Below, in pieces: positions 16,735 through 24,217 of a stretch of DNA of 64,000 bases; position 1 is the stretch's first letter, and every line of letters begins with the position of its first letter. The notes below the pieces were generated by a model. It worked only from the letters and a program-made list of their open reading frames with translations, made no database searches and was not told the origin of the DNA. The translations under genes and the position numbers were made by a program. Location of the stretch: positions 372,001 through 436,000 of the forward strand of contig NZ_JACBZR010000001.1 in assembly GCF_013408335.1 (NCBI RefSeq), given 5' to 3'. Source of the DNA: Nocardioides panzhihuensis. GTDB lineage: Bacteria > Actinomycetota > Actinomycetes > Propionibacteriales > Nocardioidaceae.

Positions 16735-17706
16735 GTGTTCGAGCCTCCCATCCGCATCGCCGTCGTGGTGGTGACCTACAACAGTGCTCATCTGCTGGCC
16801 GACCTCCTCGGTTCCCTGCAGGAGGGGCTCGCCGGTCTCGGGTGGCGGCTGGTGATCGCCGACAACGCCTCGGCCGACGGCTCCGCGGAGACCGCGCGCC
16901 GGCTCGCGCCGGAGGCGACCGTCGTCGAGACGGGGCGCAACGGCGGCTACGCCGCCGGGATCAACGCGGGTGTCGCGGCCGCCCTGGCCGCGGCCCCCGA
17001 CCTCGACGCGGTGCTCGTGCTCAATCCCGACGTACGCCTCGAGCCGGGCTGCGGCGCGGCGCTCGCCCGCGAGCTGGGTCTGTCTGATGACGGTCTGCCT
17101 CACGACGGTCTGCCGGGCGTCGGCGTCGCCGTCCCCCGGCTGGTCGACGCCGAGGGCCGGCTGATCGCGTCGATGCGGGGCGCACCGAGCCTGCTGCGGG
17201 CCTTCGCCGACGCGGTCGTAGGCGCCAACCGCGCCGGACGGGTCCGCTGGGCGGGGGAGATCGTGGCCGATCCGGCCGAGTACGAGCGCGGTCAGGACAC
17301 CGACTGGGCCGAGGGGTCCACACAGCTGATCAGTGCCGAGTGCTGGCGCGCGTGCGGGCCGTGGGACGAGTCCTACTTCCTCTACTCCGAGGAGACCGAG
17401 TTCCACCTCCGCGCCCGCGACCGGGGGTTCCGGGTGCGGTTCGTGCCCGCCGCCCGCGCGGTGCACCTCGGTGGCGAGTCCACCACCTCACCCGGGCTGT
17501 GGACGCTGCTGGTCGCCAACCGGGTGCGGCTCTTCACCGCCCGCCGCGGGCGGGTCCAGGGAGCGGCGTACTGGCTGATGGTGCTGGCCCGGGAGTGCAG
17601 CCGTGCGCTGCTCGGGAAGCAGACCTCGCGCCGCGCGGTCCGCACTCTGGTGAGCCGTCGCCGGATGAGCGCGCCGCGCGGTCCCGAGTGGGTGGGGGCG
17701 GCATGA
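16735..17706 (+). CDS. Family 2 glycosyltransferase (rhamnosyltransferase-like)
   Basis: A 323-residue GT-A enzyme. It begins IRIAVVVVTYNSAHLLADLLGSL, has NGGYAAGINAGV and VLVLNPDVRLEPG (the DxD-equivalent region), and later DESYFLYSEETEFHLRARDRGF, the E-E-D acceptor/base signature of WbbL-like GT2 rhamnosyltransferases. It probably adds rhamnose or a similar sugar to the lipid-linked intermediate. The GTG at 16735 was kept because the conserved beta-strand starts five residues later. The stop overlaps the next gene by 4 bp. It heads the operon with the GNAT, PLP decarboxylase and acyl carrier protein genes. Confidence 0.88.
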   Translation: MFEPPIRIAVVVVTYNSAHLLADLLGSLQEGLAGLGWRLVIADNASADGSAETARRLAPEATVVETGRNGGYAAGINAGVAAALAAAPDLDAVLVLNPDVRLEPGCGAALARELGLSDDGLPHDGLPGVGVAVPRLVDAEGRLIASMRGAPSLLRAFADAVVGANRAGRVRWAGEIVADPAEYERGQDTDWAEGSTQLISAECWRACGPWDESYFLYSEETEFHLRARDRGFRVRFVPAARAVHLGGESTTSPGLWTLLVANRVRLFTARRGRVQGAAYWLMVLARECSRALLGKQTSRRAVRTLVSRRRMSAPRGPEWVGAA

Positions 17707-18554
17707 AGGCGGTGCTCGCTCCGATCACGGCCGTGGACCTTCCGGCCGTCTCGACGTTCCTGCACGAGCAGCTGAACCCGCGGGTGCGGGCGCTGGAGTG
17801 GTCTCAGGCGCTGCGGGTGCCGTGGGACGTACCGCAGCCCAACCACGGGTTCTTCCTCACCGCGGACGATCGCGTGGTCGGGGCGTACCTCGCCTACTAC
17901 TCCGAGCGGGACGTCGGCGGCGAACGGCTCCGGATCTGCAACCTGGGCGCCTGGTGCGTGCTCGACAGCCACCGGCACCAAGGCCTGCGGCTGCTGACCA
18001 CGCTGCTCAAGCAGCCCGGCTACGAGTTCACCGACTTCTCTCCCTCGGGCAACGTCGTCGCGCTCAACCGCAAGCTCAAGTTCACCGACCTGGACACGAC
18101 CACCTCGCTGGTTCCCGCGATGGCGCTGCCGGGTCGAGGGGTGCGGGTGAGCAGCCGTCCCGACGTGCTGGACTCGGTCCTTCAGGGCGAGGAGCGGGAC
18201 CTCTACGCCGACCACCGCGCCGCCGTGGCAGCCCGGCACATCGTGCTGAGCACGGGCTCCGAGCACTGCTACGTCGTGGCCCGCAAGGACACCCGCAAGG
18301 GCGTACGGGCCTTCGCCTCGGTCCTGTATGCGAGCAATCCGGAGCTGCTCCGGCGGTACGCGCCGCGGCTGGCGTCGCACCTGCTGAGGCAGCACGGCGC
18401 CGCGGCGACCCTGGTCGAGCACCGGGTCGCCGGCGGTGCCCCTGCCGGGTCCCGCCGGCTGTCGCGGCCGCGGCCGAAGATGCTGCGCAGCGACGCCCTC
18501 GACCCGGCTCGGGTCGACTACCTGTACAGCGAGCTGACATGTCTGGAGTGGTGA
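17703..18554 (+). CDS. GNAT-like acyltransferase
   Basis: A 283-residue protein. HRHQGLRLLTTLLKQPGYEFTDFSPSGNVVALNRKLKF resembles GNAT motif A (R/HxxGxx acyl-CoA loop) and motif B. The N-terminus LAPITAVDLPAVSTFLHEQLNP is also typical of GNAT folds. The C-terminal third is not recognised. ATG at 17703 overlaps the glycosyltransferase stop; the next gene starts 1 bp after its TGA. In an operon with an acyl carrier protein, it may take an acyl group from ACP or CoA and pass it to a sugar amine or hydroxyl. The donor and acceptor are inferred, and the domain call is moderate. Confidence 0.6.
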   Translation: MKAVLAPITAVDLPAVSTFLHEQLNPRVRALEWSQALRVPWDVPQPNHGFFLTADDRVVGAYLAYYSERDVGGERLRICNLGAWCVLDSHRHQGLRLLTTLLKQPGYEFTDFSPSGNVVALNRKLKFTDLDTTTSLVPAMALPGRGVRVSSRPDVLDSVLQGEERDLYADHRAAVAARHIVLSTGSEHCYVVARKDTRKGVRAFASVLYASNPELLRRYAPRLASHLLRQHGAAATLVEHRVAGGAPAGSRRLSRPRPKMLRSDALDPARVDYLYSELTCLEW

Positions 18555-18555
18555 G

Positions 18556-19770
18556 ATGACGTCTGAAACCGGAGGTCGAGCTCGTCGAGACCACGTGGGG
18601 GACGTCCCGGTCCGGATGCTCGCCGAGCGGGTCGGTTCGACGCCGTTCTTCGCCTATGACCGGGCCGCGATCGACGCTCGGGTGGCCTCGCTGCGGTCTG
18701 CTCTTCCCGGTGACGTCCATCTGAGCTATGCGGTCAAGGCCAACCCGATGCCGGCCCTGGTGCAGCATCTGGCCCGGGCCGTCGATGCGCTCGACGTCGC
18801 CTCGGGGGCCGAGATGCGGGTGGCGCTGGACACCGGGACTGCGCCGGGGGCGGTGAGCTTCGCCGGGCCGGGGAAGTCGGTCGCCGAGCTGTCCCAGGCC
18901 GTGGCGGCCGGGGTGCTGGTCGAGATCGAGTCTCCGCTGGAGGCCGACCGGCTGGTCGAGGCCGCGGACCGGCTCGGGGTCCGGCCGCGGGTCGCGGTGC
19001 GGGTCAACCCGGACTTCGAGGTCAAGGGCTCCGGGATGCGGATGGGCGGTGGTGCCCAGCAGTTCGGGGTCGACGCCGAGACGGTGCCGATGCTGCTCAA
19101 GACCCTGCACGACCGCGACGTCGAGGTGGCAGGCTTCCACGTCTTCTCCGGCTCCCAGAACCTGCACGCAGAGATTCTCGCCGAGGCCCAGGAACGCACG
19201 GTCGACCTCGTCCTGCGGCTCTCCGACGATCTGCCTGCGGCGATGACCTATCTCAACATCGGTGGCGGCTTCGGCATCCCCTACTACACCCAGGATCAGC
19301 CTCTCGACCTGGACATGGTGGGCTCGCGGCTGGAGTCGCTGATGGCGACGCGGGTGAGACCCTCGCTGCCCTCGGCGCAGGTCGTCATCGAGCTCGGCCG
19401 CTACCTGGTCGGCGAGGCCGGGGTCTACGTGACCCGGGTCGTCGACCGCAAGATCTCTCGCGGCAAGACCTTCCTCGTCGTCGACGGCGGCATGCACCAC
19501 CAGCTCGCCGCCTCGGGCAACTTCGGCCAGGTCATCCGCCGCAACTACCCGATCTCGGTCGTCGCTGCGGGTGCCGGCGAGGAGGTCACCGAGACCGTGC
19601 AGGTCGTCGGCTGCCTGTGTACGCCGCTGGACCTGCTCGGCGACAAGGTGAGCCTCCCGCGCGCAGAGGTGGGTGACCTGGTCGTGGTCCACCAGGCCGG
19701 CGCGTACGGCCTCACCGCCAGCCCCACCGCCTTCCTCAGCCACCCGGTGCCGCTCGAAGTGCTCGTCTGA
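18556..19770 (+). CDS. Fold type III PLP-dependent decarboxylase (exosortase-locus type)
   Basis: A 404-residue enzyme of the alanine racemase-like barrel family, which includes diaminopimelate and ornithine decarboxylases. LSYAVKANP carries PLP Lys61. The glycine-rich phosphate loop is YLNIGGGFGIPYY. VIELGRYLVGEAG and CLCTPLDLLGDKV (the second active-site Cys-x-x-x-Asp) are present. The sequence resembles the PLP decarboxylases found beside ACP and AMP-ligase genes in exosortase-associated EPS loci. It is not likely to be the housekeeping lysA, because it sits between a GNAT and an ACP gene. It probably decarboxylates an amino acid, possibly to make an amine for EPS decoration. Substrate unknown. 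Confidence 0.82.
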   Translation: MTSETGGRARRDHVGDVPVRMLAERVGSTPFFAYDRAAIDARVASLRSALPGDVHLSYAVKANPMPALVQHLARAVDALDVASGAEMRVALDTGTAPGAVSFAGPGKSVAELSQAVAAGVLVEIESPLEADRLVEAADRLGVRPRVAVRVNPDFEVKGSGMRMGGGAQQFGVDAETVPMLLKTLHDRDVEVAGFHVFSGSQNLHAEILAEAQERTVDLVLRLSDDLPAAMTYLNIGGGFGIPYYTQDQPLDLDMVGSRLESLMATRVRPSLPSAQVVIELGRYLVGEAGVYVTRVVDRKISRGKTFLVVDGGMHHQLAASGNFGQVIRRNYPISVVAAGAGEEVTETVQVVGCLCTPLDLLGDKVSLPRAEVGDLVVVHQAGAYGLTASPTAFLSHPVPLEVLV

Positions 19771-19806
19771 CCCCCCCCGAATCTTCCGAACCCAAGGAGT
19801 CTGTCC

Positions 19807-20073
19807 ATGACCATCGACACCACCGAAGCGACCCTGGACCGGGTCGGTGAGGCGATCACCGAGGTGATCGGACCTGACCACAGCGCCGGCTCGCTGACCG
19901 CGGCCACCCTCCTCTTCGGCTCCCTGCCCGAGCTCGACTCGCTCGCCCTCGTCGAGCTGATCACCGTCCTCGAGGACCGCTTCGGTTTCGAGATGGACGA
20001 GGACGACATCAACGCCGAGGTCTTCGAGTCGGTCGGGTCGCTGGCCGAGTACGTGGGTGGGCAGATCGGCTGA
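19807..20073 (+). CDS. Acyl carrier protein
   Basis: An 88-residue acidic protein with PELDSLALVELI, where Ser45 is the expected phosphopantetheine attachment site. The helix pattern matches stand-alone ACPs. A strong AAGGAG ribosome site lies upstream of the ATG. It follows the PLP decarboxylase by 36 bp and is convergent with the AMP-forming ligase at 20125, which probably loads it. It is dedicated to this locus rather than fatty-acid synthesis, judging by context. Confidence 0.9.
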   Translation: MTIDTTEATLDRVGEAITEVIGPDHSAGSLTAATLLFGSLPELDSLALVELITVLEDRFGFEMDEDDINAEVFESVGSLAEYVGGQIG

Positions 20074-20081
20074 CGCTGGTC

Positions 20082-20126
20082 GAGCCGCGCTGGTCGACCA
20101 GCGTGGCCGCTCGACCAGCGCGGCTC
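20082..20126. terminator. Inverted repeat between convergent ACP and ligase genes
   Basis: A 16-bp arm at 20082-20097 (GAGCCGCGCTGGTCGA) has a perfect reverse complement at 20111-20126, enclosing 13 bp. A nested 16-bp palindrome, CGCTGGTCGACCAGCG, spans 20088-20103, so alternative folds are possible. The right arm overlaps the ligase stop codon. It is probably a bidirectional terminator. Confidence 0.75.
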
Positions 20127-21516
20127 AGCCCGCGGTGGCGGCGAGGTGCTGGGCCGCTACCTGGTCGATCTTGCCGTTTCCGGTGCGAGGAAGCTGGGCG
20201 ACGGGAACGAGTACGTCGGGGACCGAGTCGGGGCGCAGCACCGTCGGGAGCCGGCGGCGGAGGTCGTCGAGGTCGTTGCCGGCGCCTTCGACGAGGCTGA
20301 CCAGGGCACCTTCGGGAGTGGCGGCGGTGAAGGTGGCCAGACCGAAGGCGTCCTTCACCTCGGCGTCGAGGGCGTCCAGGTCGACGAAGCTCGCGCTGCG
20401 CTTGACCCGGCGGCCGGCGCGACCGAGGCAGAAGAGCTCCTCGCCGCGCCGGGCGCCGAGGTCGCCGGTGAGCACCCGATCCGGTCCGTCCCAGCGCGGA
20501 AACTCTCCGCTCGGGGTCCCGAAGAGGTAGCCGCGGGGCAGAAGAGGCGACTCGATGATCAGCATCTCGCCGGCCTCGTCGGGAGCGAGCGACGTACGCC
20601 ACCCGCCGACCGACCCGCGTCCGATCCCGAGGGCTCCGTGGACCGTCGGCAGGTCGTCGCCGGCCTCGAAGCGGGCAGCGCTCGCGAACCCGATCGTCTC
20701 GCTGGTGCCGTACGTGTTGACAACGGTCGCGACCCCGAGATCGAAGACGCGCTGGGCGTCGGCGGCCGAGAGCCGGTCGCCGCCGGATCCCCACACCCGC
20801 AGCGTTCGCGGGGAGGCGCTGCCGCGCTCGTTGGCGGCGAGGTAGATGAACCGAGGGGCCAGGCGTACGTGCGTCGCCCCGACGCGGGCGCAGAAGCCGA
20901 GCGGCCGGAGCCGGTCACCGAGCGACGAGGACACCCGGATCGAGGCGCCGGCGGCCAGGGCGACCAGCAGGTTGGTCATCGCCAGGTCGTAGGAGAGATG
21001 GGAGACCTCTGCCCACATCGAGGAGGCATCGAGGTCGAGCGCGGCCGCGCCGTGCGGGACGAAGGCGTCGATCGCGGCCCAGGGCGACAGCACCCCCTTC
21101 GGGCCACCGCCGGTCGAGCCCGAGGACATCGCGACGTACCCGGCCTCCAGCGCGTCCTGAGAAGGCGTCGATGATGACGCGACCGTCCGGATCCCCGACC
21201 GGTCGAGCACGACGTCGGGATGCAGCGCCTGGAGGAGGGACCGGCGGCGCTCCTCGGGGGCCGACGGGTCCACGAAGCAGACGGAGAGGTCACCGAGGAT
21301 CGCGGCCACGAGCGCGACGACCGCGTCGGTGCACAGCGGCAGCGACACCGCGACCAACGGGCGCCGGGCGCCGGCCGCTTTGACGAGGCCCAGCCGCAGC
21401 TCCTCGGCAGCGTCTGCCAGCCCGGCCGCGTCGACCGATGTGCGCCGGTCCGCGATCACGGCTTCCGAGTGGGGTCGGCTGCGTACGGTTCGGATGCGCT
21501 CGGCCAACGGGTTCAC
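20125..21516 (-). CDS. AMP-forming acyl-CoA/acyl-ACP ligase (ANL superfamily)
   Basis: A 463-residue adenylate-forming enzyme. The ATP loop is SSGSTGGGPKGV; VNTYGTSETIGFA, LTGDLGARRG and the C-terminal LPRTGNGKID (catalytic Lys in the last motif) follow in order. Family length is about 450-550. It resembles the AMP-ligases called exosortase-A-associated that pair with an ACP and a PLP decarboxylase. It probably activates a carboxylic or amino acid and loads the adjacent ACP. The GTG at 21516 was chosen by the start of homology; the frame has no closer ATG. Its start is 63 bp from the shared motif at 21572-21587. Confidence 0.85.
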   Translation of the reverse strand: MNPLAERIRTVRSRPHSEAVIADRRTSVDAAGLADAAEELRLGLVKAAGARRPLVAVSLPLCTDAVVALVAAILGDLSVCFVDPSAPEERRRSLLQALHPDVVLDRSGIRTVASSSTPSQDALEAGYVAMSSGSTGGGPKGVLSPWAAIDAFVPHGAAALDLDASSMWAEVSHLSYDLAMTNLLVALAAGASIRVSSSLGDRLRPLGFCARVGATHVRLAPRFIYLAANERGSASPRTLRVWGSGGDRLSAADAQRVFDLGVATVVNTYGTSETIGFASAARFEAGDDLPTVHGALGIGRGSVGGWRTSLAPDEAGEMLIIESPLLPRGYLFGTPSGEFPRWDGPDRVLTGDLGARRGEELFCLGRAGRRVKRSASFVDLDALDAEVKDAFGLATFTAATPEGALVSLVEGAGNDLDDLRRRLPTVLRPDSVPDVLVPVAQLPRTGNGKIDQVAAQHLAATAG

Positions 21517-21571
21517 AGCAGGCGACGTTAGGAGCCGCAGGGTGCCCCGGCCCCTGTGCCGCCGTTCACGA

Positions 21572-21587
21572 TCCCCGGATTCGGGGA
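21572..21587. promoter_or_regulatory. EPS palindrome motif copy 4 (TCCCCGGATTCGGGGA)
   Basis: A strong copy: arms ATCCCCG/CGGGGAT pair over 7 bp with a GATT centre (21571-21588). It is centred 60 bp from the glycosyltransferase start at 21640 and 63 bp from the ligase start at 21516. This spacing also supports 21640 over the earlier in-frame start at 21556. Confidence 0.6.
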
Positions 21588-21639
21588 TATGCCGGGCGCC
21601 CCTGGGGAGGGGGTCTCCGCGCTCCACAACGCTGCTCCC

Positions 21640-22977
21640 ATGGTCAACGCAGCCCAGCAGAGACACGGCGTCGCAAGGACGCACGTGCTGATCATCGTCC
21701 AGAACCTGCCCGTGCCGCTGGACCGACGTGTCTGGCTGGAGTGTCAGGCGCTGGTCGCGCGCGGCTACGAGGTCAGTGTGATCTGCCCGAAGGGGCCCGG
21801 CGACCCGGGGCGACAGCAGCTCAGCGGCGTACGCATCTACAAGTACCGGCCAGCGCCGCAGGCCAGCGGCGTGCTCGGCTACCTGCTCGAGTTCGTCTAC
21901 TGCTGGATCCGCACCGCACTGCTGGCCAACAAGGTCTGGCGGGACCGCCCGTTCAGCGTGATGCAGGCGTGCAACCCGCCCGACACCTACTGGCTGCTGG
22001 CCCGCATCTGGAAGCGGCGCGGCGTCCGGTTCGTCTTCGACCAGCACGATCTCAACCCCGAGCTCTTCCTCTCCCGGTTCGGCACGCCGACGTCGCTGTC
22101 CGGTCGCGCCCAGCTGGCCGCGCTGCGTTGGCTCGAGAAGCAGACGTACGCCACCGCCGACCAGGTCATCTCGACCAACGAGTCCTACCGGAAGGTAGCG
22201 ATCGACCGAGGCGGGATGGACCCTCGGGACGTGACTGTGGTCCGCAGCGGACCGGATACGTCAGTGATGCGCCCGGTACGGCCCCACGACCCTGCGTCCG
22301 AGAGCACCGCCGGCGGCCGGCACACCCTGGTCTATCTCGGGATCATGGGGCCCCAGGACGGCGTCGACACGGTGCTGGAGGTCATGGAGGAGCTCGTCCA
22401 CCGGCGCGGCCGCAGCGACGTCGACGCTGTGCTGATGGGCTTCGGCGACTGTCTCGAGGAGCTCGAGCGCCGCTGCACCGAGCTGCGCCTCGACGACGTG
22501 GTCACCTTCACCGGCCGGGCCGGGCCCGCGCTGATCGCCCAGCACCTCAGCGCCGCGACCGTCGGCCTGTGCCCCGACCTGAAGACGCCGCTCAACGACG
22601 TGTCGACGATGAACAAGACGATGGAGTACATGGCCTACGCCCTGCCGTCGGTCTCCTTCGACCTGGTCGAGACCCGGGTCTCCGCCGAGGATGCTGCGCT
22701 CTTCGTCCCCTCCGGGGACGTGGCCGCGTTCACCGACGCCGTCGAGTCGCTGCTCGACGACCCAGAGCTCCGGGTCGAGCTGGCCCTGCGAGCACGGGAA
22801 CGCGCTGCGAAGGTGCTGGACTGGGCCCCGCAGTCGGCGGCGTACGTGCAGGTCTACGACTCGATGTGCGCGATCACTGAGGTCGCGGTGGCGGTCGACG
22901 GGTTCGAGTACGTCGATCTCGACGACCCGGACGCGCTGCGCCAGTTCGTGCTGACCCGGGGGCCTGCCGTCACGTAA
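21640..22977 (+). CDS. Family 4 glycosyltransferase
   Basis: A 445-residue GT-B protein. HVLIIVQNLPVPLDRRVWLECQALVARGYEVSVICPKG is the N-terminal Rossmann start, LVYLGIMGPQDGVDTVLEVM opens the donor-binding domain, and NKTMEYMAYALPSVSFDLVETRVSA is the acidic nucleotide-sugar binding region. It resembles GT4 enzymes of actinobacterial EPS loci. An in-frame ATG at 21556 would start upstream of the palindromic motif and is unlikely; ATG 21640 was used although its ribosome site is poor. It probably transfers a sugar to the lipid-linked unit. Confidence 0.87.
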   Translation: MVNAAQQRHGVARTHVLIIVQNLPVPLDRRVWLECQALVARGYEVSVICPKGPGDPGRQQLSGVRIYKYRPAPQASGVLGYLLEFVYCWIRTALLANKVWRDRPFSVMQACNPPDTYWLLARIWKRRGVRFVFDQHDLNPELFLSRFGTPTSLSGRAQLAALRWLEKQTYATADQVISTNESYRKVAIDRGGMDPRDVTVVRSGPDTSVMRPVRPHDPASESTAGGRHTLVYLGIMGPQDGVDTVLEVMEELVHRRGRSDVDAVLMGFGDCLEELERRCTELRLDDVVTFTGRAGPALIAQHLSAATVGLCPDLKTPLNDVSTMNKTMEYMAYALPSVSFDLVETRVSAEDAALFVPSGDVAAFTDAVESLLDDPELRVELALRARERAAKVLDWAPQSAAYVQVYDSMCAITEVAVAVDGFEYVDLDDPDALRQFVLTRGPAVT

Positions 22978-22990
22978 CCCATTTGGGGTA
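22975..22990. promoter_or_regulatory. EPS palindrome motif copy 5 (TAACCCATTTGGGGTA)
   Basis: A partly degenerate copy of the EPS motif, starting on the stop codon of the upstream glycosyltransferase and centred about 113 bp before the start at 23096. The inner AACCCATTTGGGGT is close to palindromic. Confidence 0.4.
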
Positions 22991-23067
22991 TAAGCCCATG
23001 GCTTCGCACCCGTCGCGCGTGCGGATCCCTTTAGATGGCTCTTTGTGTTGAAAATAGGGGCCGTCGG

Positions 23068-23085
23068 CTCCTAGCCAACTAGGAG
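23068..23085 (+). promoter_or_regulatory. Hairpin sequestering the Shine-Dalgarno of the next gene
   Basis: CTCCTAG-CCAA-CTAGGAG is a perfect 7-bp stem with a 4-nt loop. The right arm contains AGGAG (23081-23085), the only good ribosome site for the GTG at 23096, with 10 bp between. When folded, the site would be masked, so translation may depend on unfolding or on a binding factor. Confidence 0.55.
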
Positions 23086-23095
23086 TCAACCCCAC

Positions 23096-24211
23096 GTGAC
23101 CCCAACTGTGCGGATGCTCGGGACCCGCGGCGTTCCTGCTGCCCACGGCGGCTTCGAGACCGCCGTGGAGAACATCGGGCTGGATCTGGTCGACCGCGGT
23201 TGGCGGGTCGTCGTCTACTGCCAGGACGACGAGCCCTCCGCGGAGCTGCGCGTCGACTCCTGGAAGGGCATCGAGCGTGTCCATGTGCCGGCCCGGCACG
23301 ACGGCCCGCGCGGGACGATCGAGTTCGATGTCGGCGCGGTGCGACACGCGGCCCGGGAGGCCGCGCGAGACGGCAGCGTATGCGTGACGTTCGGCTACAA
23401 CACCGGTGCGCTCAACGCCGTCCTCCGCTCCCGTCGGGTCCCCAACATCGTCAACATGGACGGCATCGAGTGGAAGCGGGCCCGCTGGTCGGGCCCCGAG
23501 AAGGCGTTCCTGTGGACCCAGGAGCGGGCTGCCTGCTGGCTGGGTGACCATCTGATCGCCGACCATCCCGAGATCGCCCGTCATCTGGCGACCCGGGTGC
23601 CCGCCGACAAGATCACCACGATCGCCTACGGCGCCCCGCGCATCGTCGACGCCCCGGAGTGGGCGGTGTTCGACCGAGGCCTGGAACCGGGCTCCTACCT
23701 CACCGTGATCGCCCGGCCGGTGCCGGAGAACAACATCCTCGAGATCGTCCGCGCCTTCTCCAGCCGCCGCTGGGGTCGGCAGCTGGTGGTCCTGGGTGAC
23801 TACGACCCCGCAGACGACTACCACCGCGCCGTCCTCGAGGCGGCCGGCGACGAGGTCGTCTTCCTCGGTGCGATCTACGACACCGACATCGTCTCGGCCC
23901 TGCGCTTCCACTCGGTGGCCTACGTCCACGGGCATCAGGTCGGTGGCACCAACCCGTCGCTGGTCGAAGCGCTCGGCTGCGGCAACGCGGTGATCGCCCA
24001 CGACAACCGCTACAACCGCTGGGTGGCCGACGATGCCGCCCTCTACTTCTCCGACGAGGCCGGCATCGTCTCCGCGCTGGAGCGGCTCCTGTCCGATCAC
24101 GAGCTGGCAGCATCGCTGTCCGGCCATGCCCATGCGCGGCACGCCGCCGAGTTCACCTGGAGCCGGATCACCGACAAGTACGAATCGCTCATCCGCGCCC
24201 ACCTGCGCTGA
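23096..24211 (+). CDS. DUF1972/GT4 glycosyltransferase (WchF-like rhamnosyltransferase type)
   Basis: A 371-residue GT-B enzyme. The N-terminus MLGTRGVPAAHGGFETAVENIG is the DUF1972 signature of sugar transferases such as WchF. The C-terminal half has YLTVIARPVPENNILEIVRAF and GHQVGGTNPSLVEALGCGNAVIA, the donor-binding E-x7-E type region. It probably adds the second sugar, often rhamnose, to the lipid-linked EPS unit. The GTG at 23096 is preceded by AGGAG, which is locked in a hairpin. It converges with the MFS gene at 24218 and marks the left edge of the efflux block. Confidence 0.87.
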   Translation: MTPTVRMLGTRGVPAAHGGFETAVENIGLDLVDRGWRVVVYCQDDEPSAELRVDSWKGIERVHVPARHDGPRGTIEFDVGAVRHAAREAARDGSVCVTFGYNTGALNAVLRSRRVPNIVNMDGIEWKRARWSGPEKAFLWTQERAACWLGDHLIADHPEIARHLATRVPADKITTIAYGAPRIVDAPEWAVFDRGLEPGSYLTVIARPVPENNILEIVRAFSSRRWGRQLVVLGDYDPADDYHRAVLEAAGDEVVFLGAIYDTDIVSALRFHSVAYVHGHQVGGTNPSLVEALGCGNAVIAHDNRYNRWVADDAALYFSDEAGIVSALERLLSDHELAASLSGHAHARHAAEFTWSRITDKYESLIRAHLR

Positions 24212-24217
24212 TGTGCA

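Noticed and set aside
18556..19770. Housekeeping lysA (diaminopimelate decarboxylase)
   Set aside because: The motifs fit the wider family, but the position between a GNAT and an ACP gene and the resemblance to exosortase-locus decarboxylases favour a specialised role.
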